A stretch of 25,965 nt of DNA, taken from positions 1 to 25,965 of the forward strand of contig JAEDLR010000022.1 of the NCBI GenBank assembly GCA_016295145.1, in the 5' to 3' direction. Origin of the DNA: Oscillospiraceae bacterium. GTDB taxonomy: Bacteria > Bacillota > Clostridia > Oscillospirales > Ruminococcaceae. The position numbers and the translations under genes are program-made. Under the pieces are notes generated by a model that was not told where the DNA came from, searched no databases, and was given only the letters and a program-made list of their open reading frames with translations. This document shows positions 7,034 to 14,472 of this stretch, piece by piece; within the stretch, counting starts at the first letter, position 1; the number at the start of each line of letters is the position of its first letter.

Positions 7034-8074
7034 TTATAAAAGATTCTTGAGTCTCTTGATATCGTCCATGCTATAGGAATGCCCCGTATCCTGTACCGGT
7101 GTTTCTTTGGGCGCAGCGGACTTCTTCTTGGACTGTTGCTGCTGATGAAAAACCGTTTCTCTTTCTTTGACCTGCGCAGGCGTTTTCAGCCCTTCGGCGC
7201 GCCAACGCATTAAAATCTTGTCAAGATATGAAAAACTGAGTTTGTCGTCACAGCCTTCACGGGTGCGCTCGTATGCCAGATGAATCAGTTCGATGGAATC
7301 CCCTGCCGCTTGCCAGCTATGAATATACGCTTCCTGCTTTTCGGTGGGATAACGAGTCATCTCGAAGAGCTTCATGACCTTTCCCACAAATGTACGGGCT
7401 TCCGTTCGCCGCCGAATATCCTGCTGCACCTGCTCATGAGTCATTATGCCGCGGTCATGCCATTCTACAGCGATCTTCTCTATATAGCGGATTTGAAACA
7501 CATTCTCCTGACGGCAGAATGCAAGCAGCATCAGAATACTGTCGGGTGTCATGCCTAGATAATCATGCATCCAGAACAGGCTGCGCAGCTCGGTATTGCG
7601 CAACGGGTGCCCTGCATATTGCTCCGCTGCGGAAAGCAGTGCAGAAAGGGCTGCATCGCCCTTTACGCGCTCGGCAATCTCTGAGGGACGAATTGAAAAA
7701 TTGCCGCTGGTCACCATAGCACCCACTGGTGCGGTGACCGATTCGGCTGTTGTAGGAACCGTGGATATCGTTTGCACCGGAAGCGTTTCTCCCTTTGGCT
7801 GAGATGATGCGGCATTCGTTTTTACCACAGCAGATGATTGCGACTGGACAGATGAAAGTACATTCACCTGCTGCCAGAACACAATCGCCTCCTCAACATG
7901 ATCAGGCTGCACGCCGCAATGCCCGGCAATTTCCACATCAGAGAGTGTTTCGCCTTCATGAGCCAGAACATACAGCAACACCTTTAACTGCTGATGAGTT
8001 GCAAGCTTCAACAAATGTTCAGCAACCGCTGAGGGAACAAAAAAGCCACTGCCCCGCTTGAGATAGACTTCCAT
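7034..8074 (-). CDS. DnaD-domain replication initiation protein
   Basis: A 346-residue primosome component. An N-terminal winged-helix region (about 1-75) begins MEVYLKRGSGFFVPSAVAE, as in other clostridial DnaD proteins. It is followed by a Ser/Thr/Val-rich linker (about 76-130) and two DDBH2 (DnaB_2) helical repeats: one around LRSLFWMHDYLGM...YIEKIAVEWHDRGI, and one ending FSYLDKILMRWRAEGLKT. A Gln/Lys tail ends in SMDDIKRLKNLL. The frame stays open to 8311, but a promoter sits at 8121-8149 inside that extension, so translation must begin later. ATG 8074 fits the family N-terminus best. GTG 8083, 5 bases from AAAGGA, and ATG 8089 are alternatives. DnaD remodels origin DNA and acts with DnaB and DnaI-type loaders, matching the next gene. 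Confidence 0.87.
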   Translation of the reverse strand: MEVYLKRGSGFFVPSAVAEHLLKLATHQQLKVLLYVLAHEGETLSDVEIAGHCGVQPDHVEEAIVFWQQVNVLSSVQSQSSAVVKTNAASSQPKGETLPVQTISTVPTTAESVTAPVGAMVTSGNFSIRPSEIAERVKGDAALSALLSAAEQYAGHPLRNTELRSLFWMHDYLGMTPDSILMLLAFCRQENVFQIRYIEKIAVEWHDRGIMTHEQVQQDIRRRTEARTFVGKVMKLFEMTRYPTEKQEAYIHSWQAAGDSIELIHLAYERTREGCDDKLSFSYLDKILMRWRAEGLKTPAQVKERETVFHQQQQSKKKSAAPKETPVQDTGHSYSMDDIKRLKNLL

Positions 8075-8120
8075 ACGATGCACTGCCATCCTTTTCTCAA
8101 TCGATAAATCTTCACAATAC

Positions 8121-8149
8121 AGTATAACACAACTCGCAAAAAAAGTAAA
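8121..8149 (-). promoter_or_regulatory. Promoter of the dnaD-like/dnaC-like cluster
   Basis: On the minus strand, TTTACT (complement of 8144-8149), a 17-base spacer and TATACT (complement of 8121-8126). Its position rules out starts upstream of about 8115 for the DnaD-like protein. Confidence 0.72.
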
Positions 8150-8234
8150 GAGGTTATCCGTAGAAATCATATCCCCACGGATCATGCTCGCCCCATCACG
8201 ACACAATTGATCGCATAAAGGGGACAATAAATCA

Positions 8235-8263
8235 TTGCCATTTGCTGACAGATATGGTATGAT
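8235..8263 (+). promoter_or_regulatory. Promoter of the rhamnogalacturonan lyase gene
   Basis: TTGCCA (8235-8240), a 17-base spacer and TATGAT (8258-8263), 64 bases before the ATG. Between this promoter and the divergent dnaD promoter (8150-8234) lies an inverted repeat ATCCGT/ACGGAT (8156-8161 with 8177-8182) that could be a regulator site. Confidence 0.68.
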
Positions 8264-8327
8264 AAGATAATATCGTTGCTGAATGTCCATGACGGTGTTG
8301 CCATCAAACAAATAATAGGGGGAAATT

Positions 8328-10883
8328 ATGAAACATTATACCACTGCCAAACAAAAAGCCGTTTCTCTTGCCACTTGCCTTGCCGTACTGGGCGGTTCGA
8401 TACTGCCCATCACCCTACAGGCATCGGCAGCTGATGCCACCGTTTACTACGGTGATATGGACGGCTCTGCAACCCTTACCACTGCGGATTTATCTCTGCT
8501 CAAACGAATGATCGCAAACCCAAGCGCAGCATTTTCGTACAAACACGCAGGCATCGCTGCCGATATCAACGCAGACGGTGAGGCTACCATTGCGGATGCT
8601 GTACTGCTTGCGCAATATCTCAGTGCGCAAATCAATACCTTTCCCAATGGTGCGTACACAGTGATTTCCACCATTGACCGCTACTACGCCATCGAAGCGG
8701 AGTATTTCAACTGCATCAACGAGAACACCAATGCCGGCTTTGCAGGCGAGGGCTACGCCAACTACTATAATGAGGTGGGCGGCTATGTCAACTGGACGGT
8801 GAATGTGCCCACTGCCGGAAACTATAAGGTCACATTCCGCTACGCAAACGGCAGCTCAGATACCAACGATCTGCGCACTTGCAATGTCAATGTAAACGGC
8901 AGCGAGTGCTATCTGCCGGTATCCTATCCTACTACCGGTACATGGACAACCTGGAGCGAAGTCAGCATTGTTGTTGCACTGCAAGCAGGCAGCAACACCA
9001 TCAAAGCAACTGCCGCAACCACATCGGGGGGGCCCAACATGGACTACATCGAGTTGGAACCGACTGACGCAGCACCCGATGACATGATACAGGTCGGGGC
9101 AAAGCAGGTAGAAGCACTGGATCGCGGTGTCATTGCTGTCAAGGCCGGAAGCGGCGTACTGGTCAGTTGGCGAATCCTCGGTACGGACGACGAGAACACC
9201 ACCTATAAGGTCTACCGCAACGGCGAGCCAACCGTTCTCTATGAGGGAAACACCTCTAAGCCCAGTTCCTTCCTGGATCCCTCCGGCACAGCCACTGACA
9301 ACTATACGGTAGATGTTTATCAGGGTGATACCTGCACGGAGTTTGCCTGTAGTGCGTTCTCTTTGCCAAATTACAACAGCAAGGTCGGCAGCGGCGGTTA
9401 TACAACGCTCAATCTCGATCAGCCTGCCGATATGACCATGCCCGATGGTTCCACCTGTTCCTACACGCCCAATGACTGCTCTGTAGGTGATGTGGACGGT
9501 GACGGTCAGTATGAACTGTTCGTCAAGTGGGATCCCAGTAATTCCAAGGATAACGCCAATGCCGGCTACACAGGCAATGTCTACATCGACTGCTATAAAT
9601 TCAACGGCACCAAGTTGTGGCGCATCGACCTGGGCAGAAATATTCGTGCAGGCGCACACTATACGCAATTCATGGTATATGATTACGACGGAGACGGCAA
9701 AGCTGAAATGATCTGCAAAACTGCCGATGCCACCGTAGACGGCGTGGGTACTGTGATCGGTAACGCCAGTGCCGATTACCGTAACTCCAGTGGTTATATC
9801 CTCGATGGCAACGAATACCTCACACTGTTTGAAGGCGCAACCGGCAAGGCTTTGGATACGGTGAATTTTGTTCCCGGCAGAGGGACAGTCAGCAACTGGG
9901 GCGATACTTACGGCAACCGTGTTGACCGCTTCCTGGGCGCAGTGGCATATCTGGATGGCGCAACACCCAGTTGTATTATGGTGCGCGGCTACTACACCAG
10001 AATGACCGTGACTGCATGGGATGTGGCAAACGGCAAACTGGTACAGCGTTGGGCATTTGATTCCGATGACGGAGGCACCAGTGCAGCGGCTGCCGGTAAC
10101 GGTAATCACAACTGCTTTGCAGCTGATGCGGATAACGATGGCAAAGACGAGATCATCATGGGTGCCTGTGTGATCGACGATAACGGCACACTGCTGTACT
10201 CCACAGGCTTTGGTCATGGCGATACCTTACACGTGGGAGATCTGGTACCCTCCAATCCTGGCCTGGAAATCTTTATGGCACATGAACACGCACCCTATGG
10301 CATCTCGCTGCGGGATGCGGCAACGGGAAAGGTTCTGTTCCGCAAAGAAGCTGCTGGAGATACGGGGCGCGGAATCGCAGGGAATATCGTTGCAGGCAAT
10401 TCCGCTGCCGAGTTTATTGGCATCCATGACAGCATCGTTTACAACGAAGACGGTACGCAGATCATGACATGGGCTGAGATCACCAAGTGGAGCCCCAATT
10501 CTCTCGTTTACTGGACAGGTTCACTGGAGCGTGGTGTACTGGACCGCCAGATGGTTGACCAGTATGGCACGGGTCGTGTATTCTCCGGTTCCAATGCAGG
10601 GGCAGGATATAATAACGGCAGCAAGGCAAATGCTTGTCTGACAGCCGATATCTTCGGTGACTGGCGCGAAGAAATGCTGTTCCCATGCGGCAGCAACCAG
10701 ATTCTTATTTTCTCTACCACCTTTACCACCGAATACGCAATGCCGACCTTGATGCATGATGCCAAATACCGCACCTCGGTTGCAGGTCAGAATGTTGCAT
10801 ACAATCAGCCACCGCATACAAGTTACTTCCTTGGCACAGGATATGAGATTCCCAAATTTGCACCTGTTTACCCGGCAGGCTGA
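8328..10883 (+). CDS. Secreted rhamnogalacturonan lyase (PL11) with N-terminal dockerin and CBM35
   Basis: An 851-residue extracellular enzyme predicted to cut the rhamnogalacturonan I backbone of pectin by beta-elimination. Domains in order: signal peptide (1 to about 34, ending QASA); type I dockerin (about 41-103) with two calcium loops, the first degenerate (D43, D45, S47) and the second canonical (D79, N81, D83); CBM35-like module (about 119-243, opening YYAIEAEYFN); then the PL11 catalytic part with its small N-terminal beta domain (DRGVIAVKAGSGVLVSWR) and an eight-bladed-propeller region carrying calcium-type loops DVDGDGQYE, DYDGDGKAE and DADNDGKDE, plus FMAHEHAPYG. This resembles B. 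subtilis YesW/YesX in the catalytic part. The GGGGGA ribosome site precedes ATG 8328. The dockerin implies docking to a cellulosome-like scaffold, although no cohesin is present here. It is monocistronic. Confidence 0.92.
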   Translation: MKHYTTAKQKAVSLATCLAVLGGSILPITLQASAADATVYYGDMDGSATLTTADLSLLKRMIANPSAAFSYKHAGIAADINADGEATIADAVLLAQYLSAQINTFPNGAYTVISTIDRYYAIEAEYFNCINENTNAGFAGEGYANYYNEVGGYVNWTVNVPTAGNYKVTFRYANGSSDTNDLRTCNVNVNGSECYLPVSYPTTGTWTTWSEVSIVVALQAGSNTIKATAATTSGGPNMDYIELEPTDAAPDDMIQVGAKQVEALDRGVIAVKAGSGVLVSWRILGTDDENTTYKVYRNGEPTVLYEGNTSKPSSFLDPSGTATDNYTVDVYQGDTCTEFACSAFSLPNYNSKVGSGGYTTLNLDQPADMTMPDGSTCSYTPNDCSVGDVDGDGQYELFVKWDPSNSKDNANAGYTGNVYIDCYKFNGTKLWRIDLGRNIRAGAHYTQFMVYDYDGDGKAEMICKTADATVDGVGTVIGNASADYRNSSGYILDGNEYLTLFEGATGKALDTVNFVPGRGTVSNWGDTYGNRVDRFLGAVAYLDGATPSCIMVRGYYTRMTVTAWDVANGKLVQRWAFDSDDGGTSAAAAGNGNHNCFAADADNDGKDEIIMGACVIDDNGTLLYSTGFGHGDTLHVGDLVPSNPGLEIFMAHEHAPYGISLRDAATGKVLFRKEAAGDTGRGIAGNIVAGNSAAEFIGIHDSIVYNEDGTQIMTWAEITKWSPNSLVYWTGSLERGVLDRQMVDQYGTGRVFSGSNAGAGYNNGSKANACLTADIFGDWREEMLFPCGSNQILIFSTTFTTEYAMPTLMHDAKYRTSVAGQNVAYNQPPHTSYFLGTGYEIPKFAPVYPAG

Positions 10884-10894
10884 ATTGACAAAAA

Positions 10895-10927
10895 GAAGCC
10901 GCCTCCGAAAAGGAGGTGGCTTCCTTC
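10895..10927 (+). terminator. Terminator after the PL11 gene
   Basis: A 12-bp stem (10895-10906 with 10912-10923, one G-T pair) closes a GAAAA loop and is followed by a short pyrimidine-rich tail. The T-run is weak, but the stem is strong and sits 11 bases after the stop codon. The convergent membrane protein gene ends at 10944. Confidence 0.75.
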
Positions 10928-10943
10928 TATGCAGCGTTCCTTT

Positions 10944-11393
10944 TCAGGAGCGCACCAGCGACAGTATGCCGTCCACAATCAGCACAATGCCGACCACGAC
11001 AAAAATCCAATCTACCGTGCCGCCCTGGTTGAATAAGAGGCAGCAGCCTGCAATCAGCGAGAAAACGGGCACGGCATAGGGCAGATAGCCATTGGGCTTT
11101 TGCTTGACGGTCTGTATCAGTTGACCGATGCCGTAGAACAGCAGCAATGCCGCAATCAGATACAGAGCTAGCTCTACAAACAACCAACCGAACACCATGA
11201 CGCAAAGGGCAATGACGCCCTTGATCACACCGTTGCTGGTTTGCTTTTTGATAAAATCATATATGGCGGAAAGCAGCAAAACGGCGGCAATCATCGTAAT
11301 GGCGATATGTATCACACCGCTGCGCTTTATAACAAACAACACACCCAGCACGATGATACCGATGCGAATCAACAACTGTGAATCTTTTTTCAT
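10944..11393 (-). CDS. Small polytopic membrane protein, DUF308/HdeD-like
   Basis: A 149-residue protein that is almost entirely membrane segments: about five or six helices separated by short basic loops (IKKQTS, QTVKQKPNG) with an N-terminal MKKDSQ. The repeating pattern 'RIGIIVLGVLFVI', 'GVIALCVMVFGWLFVE', 'WIFVVVGIVLIVDGILSLV' resembles the DUF308 (HdeD-like) repeat, whose biochemical role is not known. The start has GAAGGAG 9 bases upstream and its own consensus promoter. It is convergent with the PL11 gene and divergent from the radical SAM gene, so it is a single-gene unit. No substrate or partner is suggested by context. Confidence 0.6.
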   Translation of the reverse strand: MKKDSQLLIRIGIIVLGVLFVIKRSGVIHIAITMIAAVLLLSAIYDFIKKQTSNGVIKGVIALCVMVFGWLFVELALYLIAALLLFYGIGQLIQTVKQKPNGYLPYAVPVFSLIAGCCLLFNQGGTVDWIFVVVGIVLIVDGILSLVRS

Positions 11394-11425
11394 AGCGATA
11401 CACTCCTTCTTGAGATCATATGCGT

Positions 11426-11454
11426 ATTATAGCATAAACATTCCTGTTTGGCAA
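11426..11454 (-). promoter_or_regulatory. Promoter of the DUF308-like membrane protein gene
   Basis: On the minus strand, TTGCCA (complement of 11449-11454), a 17-base spacer and a perfect TATAAT (complement of 11426-11431). No equally clear promoter is seen for the divergent radical SAM gene. Confidence 0.85.
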
Positions 11455-11507
11455 GAATACCCACTGTTATTTCACTGATTTTTCAGATTCGGGAGATGAT
11501 CTTTTTC

Positions 11508-12419
11508 ATGCAAGATACCAAAGGCTGCAACGCCTGCCCACGCTGCTGCAATGCAGACCGCGCCCATGCATCATTGGGCTACTGCGGACAAACAGACACC
11601 ATACGCATTGCAAGAGTTGCCCCGCACTACTGGGAAGAGCCCTTTCTCAGCGGACAAAAGGGCTCGGGAACGGTTTTTTTCTGCGGCTGTAATCTGCGAT
11701 GCTGCTACTGTCAGAACGGCGTACTGCTGCAGGAGGATACCGGCAGAGCCGTAACCCCTGAGGAATGCAAGGCAATGATACTCTATCTGCAAAGAGAGGG
11801 CGTTCACAACATCAATCTGGTGACTGCCACACAGTTTACCCAGCAGCTTGTGCCAATTCTACGAGAATTGCGCGGCAGTGCATTGCAGATTCCCGTTGTA
11901 TGGAACAGCAGCGGATACGAATCAGTGGAAACATTACGGTTGTTGGAAGGATTGGTGGATATTTATCTACCGGATTACAAATACTGCTCTACTGAACTCA
12001 GCCAGATGTACTCCAATGCGCCGGATTACCCTACGGTCGCGCTGGCTGCCATTGATGAAATGCTGCGGCAGGTCGGCTCGCCGCAGTTTGATGCAAAGGG
12101 CATGATGACCAGAGGCGTACAGGTACGGCATCTGGTGCTGCCCCATCACGGAAAAGAATCCCGGCAGGCACTATACCGCCTGCGTCAACACTTCGGTGAC
12201 CGCATCGGGCTGAGCATTATGAGCCAGTACACGCCCATGCCTGCCATGGCAGGGCACCCCCTGCTCTCCCGTAAGATCACAGCAAAGGAATATGAAACCG
12301 TAACACGCTATGCGCTGCAAATCGGCTGGCAAAATGCTCTGACACAGGAGGGAGAAGCCGCTTCGGAATCATTTATTCCCGATTTTACACTCACAGATGA
12401 ATTCATGAAAATGATATGA
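11508..12419 (+). CDS. Radical SAM protein of the PflX (COG1313) family
   Basis: A 303-residue protein related to pyruvate formate-lyase activating enzymes. The SAM-cluster motif is CNLRCCYC (C-x3-C-x2-C) inside FFCGCNLRCCYCQN. An extra N-terminal cysteine group, CNACPRCCNADR...GYCG (about residues 7-30), is typical of the PflX branch and absent from PflA. Later landmarks are SSGYES, LVDIYLPDYKY and the C-terminal RHLVLPHH and SIMSQYTPMP segments. The family is thought to install a glycyl radical or do a related radical reaction, but its substrate is not established, and no glycyl radical enzyme lies next to it here. ATG 11508 is chosen; GGGAG lies 12 bases upstream, and ATG 11496 would be too close to it. 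No terminator is visible before the next gene, which has its own promoter. Confidence 0.85.
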   Translation: MQDTKGCNACPRCCNADRAHASLGYCGQTDTIRIARVAPHYWEEPFLSGQKGSGTVFFCGCNLRCCYCQNGVLLQEDTGRAVTPEECKAMILYLQREGVHNINLVTATQFTQQLVPILRELRGSALQIPVVWNSSGYESVETLRLLEGLVDIYLPDYKYCSTELSQMYSNAPDYPTVALAAIDEMLRQVGSPQFDAKGMMTRGVQVRHLVLPHHGKESRQALYRLRQHFGDRIGLSIMSQYTPMPAMAGHPLLSRKITAKEYETVTRYALQIGWQNALTQEGEAASESFIPDFTLTDEFMKMI

Positions 12420-12437
12420 AAATAATCACAAAAATAC

Positions 12438-12466
12438 TTGAATTTTCTGAATGAATGTGGTATAAT
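12438..12466 (+). promoter_or_regulatory. Promoter of the diguanylate cyclase gene
   Basis: TTGAAT (12438-12443), a 17-base spacer and a perfect TATAAT (12461-12466). Because the promoter covers the first part of the longest open frame, translation must start downstream, at ATG 12495. Confidence 0.82.
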
Positions 12467-12494
12467 AGGTCAACGAAAATGTGAGGTGGAGTTT

Positions 12495-14423
12495 ATGGGT
12501 CAGAAGATGATCGGCATATGCGTAGCAAACCTGCACGAAGCTGCTTCGGAGCTGTTACAGGTTCTCTGCTGCACATTCAAAGAAAACGGCTATTATACAT
12601 TAGTGATTCACACCTATTCTGCATTTAACTCTCAGGATGGTTTCGATATCGGCGAACGCAATATCATCAAATTGATTCCTTACCAGAAACTCAGCGCACT
12701 GGTGCTGCTTTCGGAGTCCATCAAAGATGATGCGGTTTTGCACGCGATTACCCAGCGCGCAGCAGAAGATAGTGTTCCCGTAATTTCTCTCGAGCGTCCG
12801 TTGGAAGGCTGTCATTATATCCACTTCGATATCGCTACGCCGTTCACAGAAATCGTGGACCATATCTTTACGCATCATCAATGTAAAAGAGTCGCTTTTA
12901 TGGCAGGATTTCGTGGAAATCCTGCGTCAGAGGAAAGACTCGGTATCTACCTGGACGCACTCAAAGCCAACGGCATTCCTTATGAAGAAGAACTGGTGCA
13001 GTACGGTTGCTTCTGGGAACTGCCAACCATAGATGCACTGAAACGGCTGTTTGCCTTCAATGAGGGCAAAGCACCAATTGAAGCGATCATATGCGCAAAC
13101 GATACCATGGCAATGACAGTCGCAGCAGAACTCAATAAGCTGGACTACACCGTACCCGGAGATGTTCTTGTGACCGGCTGTGACGGCATCGCCGCAGAAC
13201 AGTTCTTTGTGCCACGCCTGACAACCACTGCCTGTGACTACAACGGGATCAGTCAGGCAATTCTTGCGCTTTTGGAAAATCTTCCCAAAGAACCGACAAC
13301 GATTGCAGTCCCCTATGTGGCACGCATTTCGCAATCCTGCGGCTGCAAACCTCTCCGTAATCCCAGTGCCACCAAGATGCTGATGAATCTCATCATGCAT
13401 CAGAATAGTATGCGCTCCTTCCAGAAGGAATTGCACAAAATGACAGTCACTTTGCTGGATGAAAATATCAATCCGGAAGATCTGCCGTTTCATACCATGC
13501 GTACCGGTTGGGGCATGGCAAGATATCAAACCAGTCTGGTATTGTTCTGCAATACACTGGAGGGATTGGGTATCTTTCCGCAGGAATTTGAGGTGGGAAA
13601 GAATGCGTATGAATTCTGCCGTTGGTGCGATGACAGCTATCAGCCAAGCAATCAGCCGTTTTCGCCAAAAGAGCTGCTGCCCACGTTGGATGAAATGTAT
13701 GACCATGTGCCATCCAAGGCTGTGATGCTGACACTGCTGCACGAACAGACTTCCATATTCGGGTATTTTCTGACCGGTTTTGAACCCAACCAGGGCAATT
13801 TTTCACTGGATACCCTTGACTACAACAAACTGCTTGATTATCAAATGTCGCTTTCACATATTTTCAGCACGCTCATGCACCGCCGTTCATTACTAGCAAT
13901 GAACAATGAGTTGGAACGTCTGTATGTGCATGATTCCATGACAGGGGTATTCAACCGCAGGGGCTTTTTCCAGCGACTGAATTATCTGATCTCGCAAGCT
14001 ACTACCGGAAGCTATATTTTCTTCGCCGCCATTGATATGGACGGTCTGAAATATATCAACGATACTTTTGGTCACAGTGAGGGCGATTATGCCATTACAG
14101 CCATTGCCAAAATGATTACCGAGATCTCGCCCAAAGGCAGCGCCATTGCTCGTTTTGGCGGTGATGAATTCATGGTGGGTATGCTGTTTTCGTCCGATGT
14201 CCCCACATTTCCGGAAGCGTTCCGCATGGCGATGGAACACGCCGTCGATTCACTCAATGCGAACTCCGGCAAACCGTACTCCATCGGGGCAAGCTGCGGC
14301 ATTGAATACTGTGCATACAGCGAAACCACCGATATCGACCATCTGATGAAATCGGCGGACAACAAGCTATATGTGGATAAGGCACGACACAAGTGCCTGA
14401 GAGGGATACGGCGCAAGCCCTGA
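12495..14423 (+). CDS. Cytoplasmic diguanylate cyclase with LacI-like sensor domain
   Basis: A 642-residue protein without signal peptide or membrane segment. Residues about 5-290 look like the type I periplasmic-binding fold of LacI-family regulators (IGICVANLHEAAS, ICANDTMAMTVAAELN, VTGCDG), but there is no helix-turn-helix. A central region of about 170 residues (after RISQSCGCK) is of unknown type, perhaps a GAF-like or helical linker. The C-terminal GGDEF domain (about 475-640) has MTGVFNRRGF, DMDGLKYINDTFGHSEGD and RFGGDEF (GGDEF at 555-559), so it should be active in making cyclic di-GMP. The RxxD inhibitory site before GGDEF is absent (PKGS there). A GAGGTGG ribosome site precedes ATG 12495. 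A small-molecule ligand, perhaps a sugar, may control it; this is inference. Confidence 0.88.
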   Translation: MGQKMIGICVANLHEAASELLQVLCCTFKENGYYTLVIHTYSAFNSQDGFDIGERNIIKLIPYQKLSALVLLSESIKDDAVLHAITQRAAEDSVPVISLERPLEGCHYIHFDIATPFTEIVDHIFTHHQCKRVAFMAGFRGNPASEERLGIYLDALKANGIPYEEELVQYGCFWELPTIDALKRLFAFNEGKAPIEAIICANDTMAMTVAAELNKLDYTVPGDVLVTGCDGIAAEQFFVPRLTTTACDYNGISQAILALLENLPKEPTTIAVPYVARISQSCGCKPLRNPSATKMLMNLIMHQNSMRSFQKELHKMTVTLLDENINPEDLPFHTMRTGWGMARYQTSLVLFCNTLEGLGIFPQEFEVGKNAYEFCRWCDDSYQPSNQPFSPKELLPTLDEMYDHVPSKAVMLTLLHEQTSIFGYFLTGFEPNQGNFSLDTLDYNKLLDYQMSLSHIFSTLMHRRSLLAMNNELERLYVHDSMTGVFNRRGFFQRLNYLISQATTGSYIFFAAIDMDGLKYINDTFGHSEGDYAITAIAKMITEISPKGSAIARFGGDEFMVGMLFSSDVPTFPEAFRMAMEHAVDSLNANSGKPYSIGASCGIEYCAYSETTDIDHLMKSADNKLYVDKARHKCLRGIRRKP

Positions 14424-14433
14424 ATCATAAAAC

Positions 14434-14470
14434 AAAAACCTGAGAAGTGCTGGGCTTCTCAGGTTTTTTT
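14434..14470. terminator. Bidirectional terminator between diguanylate cyclase and lysA
   Basis: The stem CCTGAGAAG (14439-14447) with CTTCTCAGG (14455-14463) is flanked by AAAAA on the left and TTTTTTT on the right, giving a good T-run in both directions. It sits between the convergent stops at 14423 and 14473. Confidence 0.93.
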
Positions 14471-14472
14471 GT

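Noticed and set aside
8154..8162. DnaA box near the dnaD-like gene
   Set aside because: TTATCCGTA differs from TTATCCACA at two positions and is single. No cluster or AT-rich unwinding region suggests an origin.
8075..8311. N-terminal extension of the DnaD-like protein to 8311
   Set aside because: A minus-strand promoter lies at 8121-8149 inside it, and the family N-terminus begins at or near 8074.
8856..10217. 453-codon open frame on the minus strand opposite the PL11 gene
   Set aside because: The plus strand carries a complete, domain-rich secreted enzyme with promoter and ribosome site. The antisense frame has none of these.
12438..12494. Upstream start for the diguanylate cyclase (19 extra residues)
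   Set aside because: The region holds a clear promoter (TTGAAT-17-TATAAT), and ATG 12495 has a proper ribosome site.
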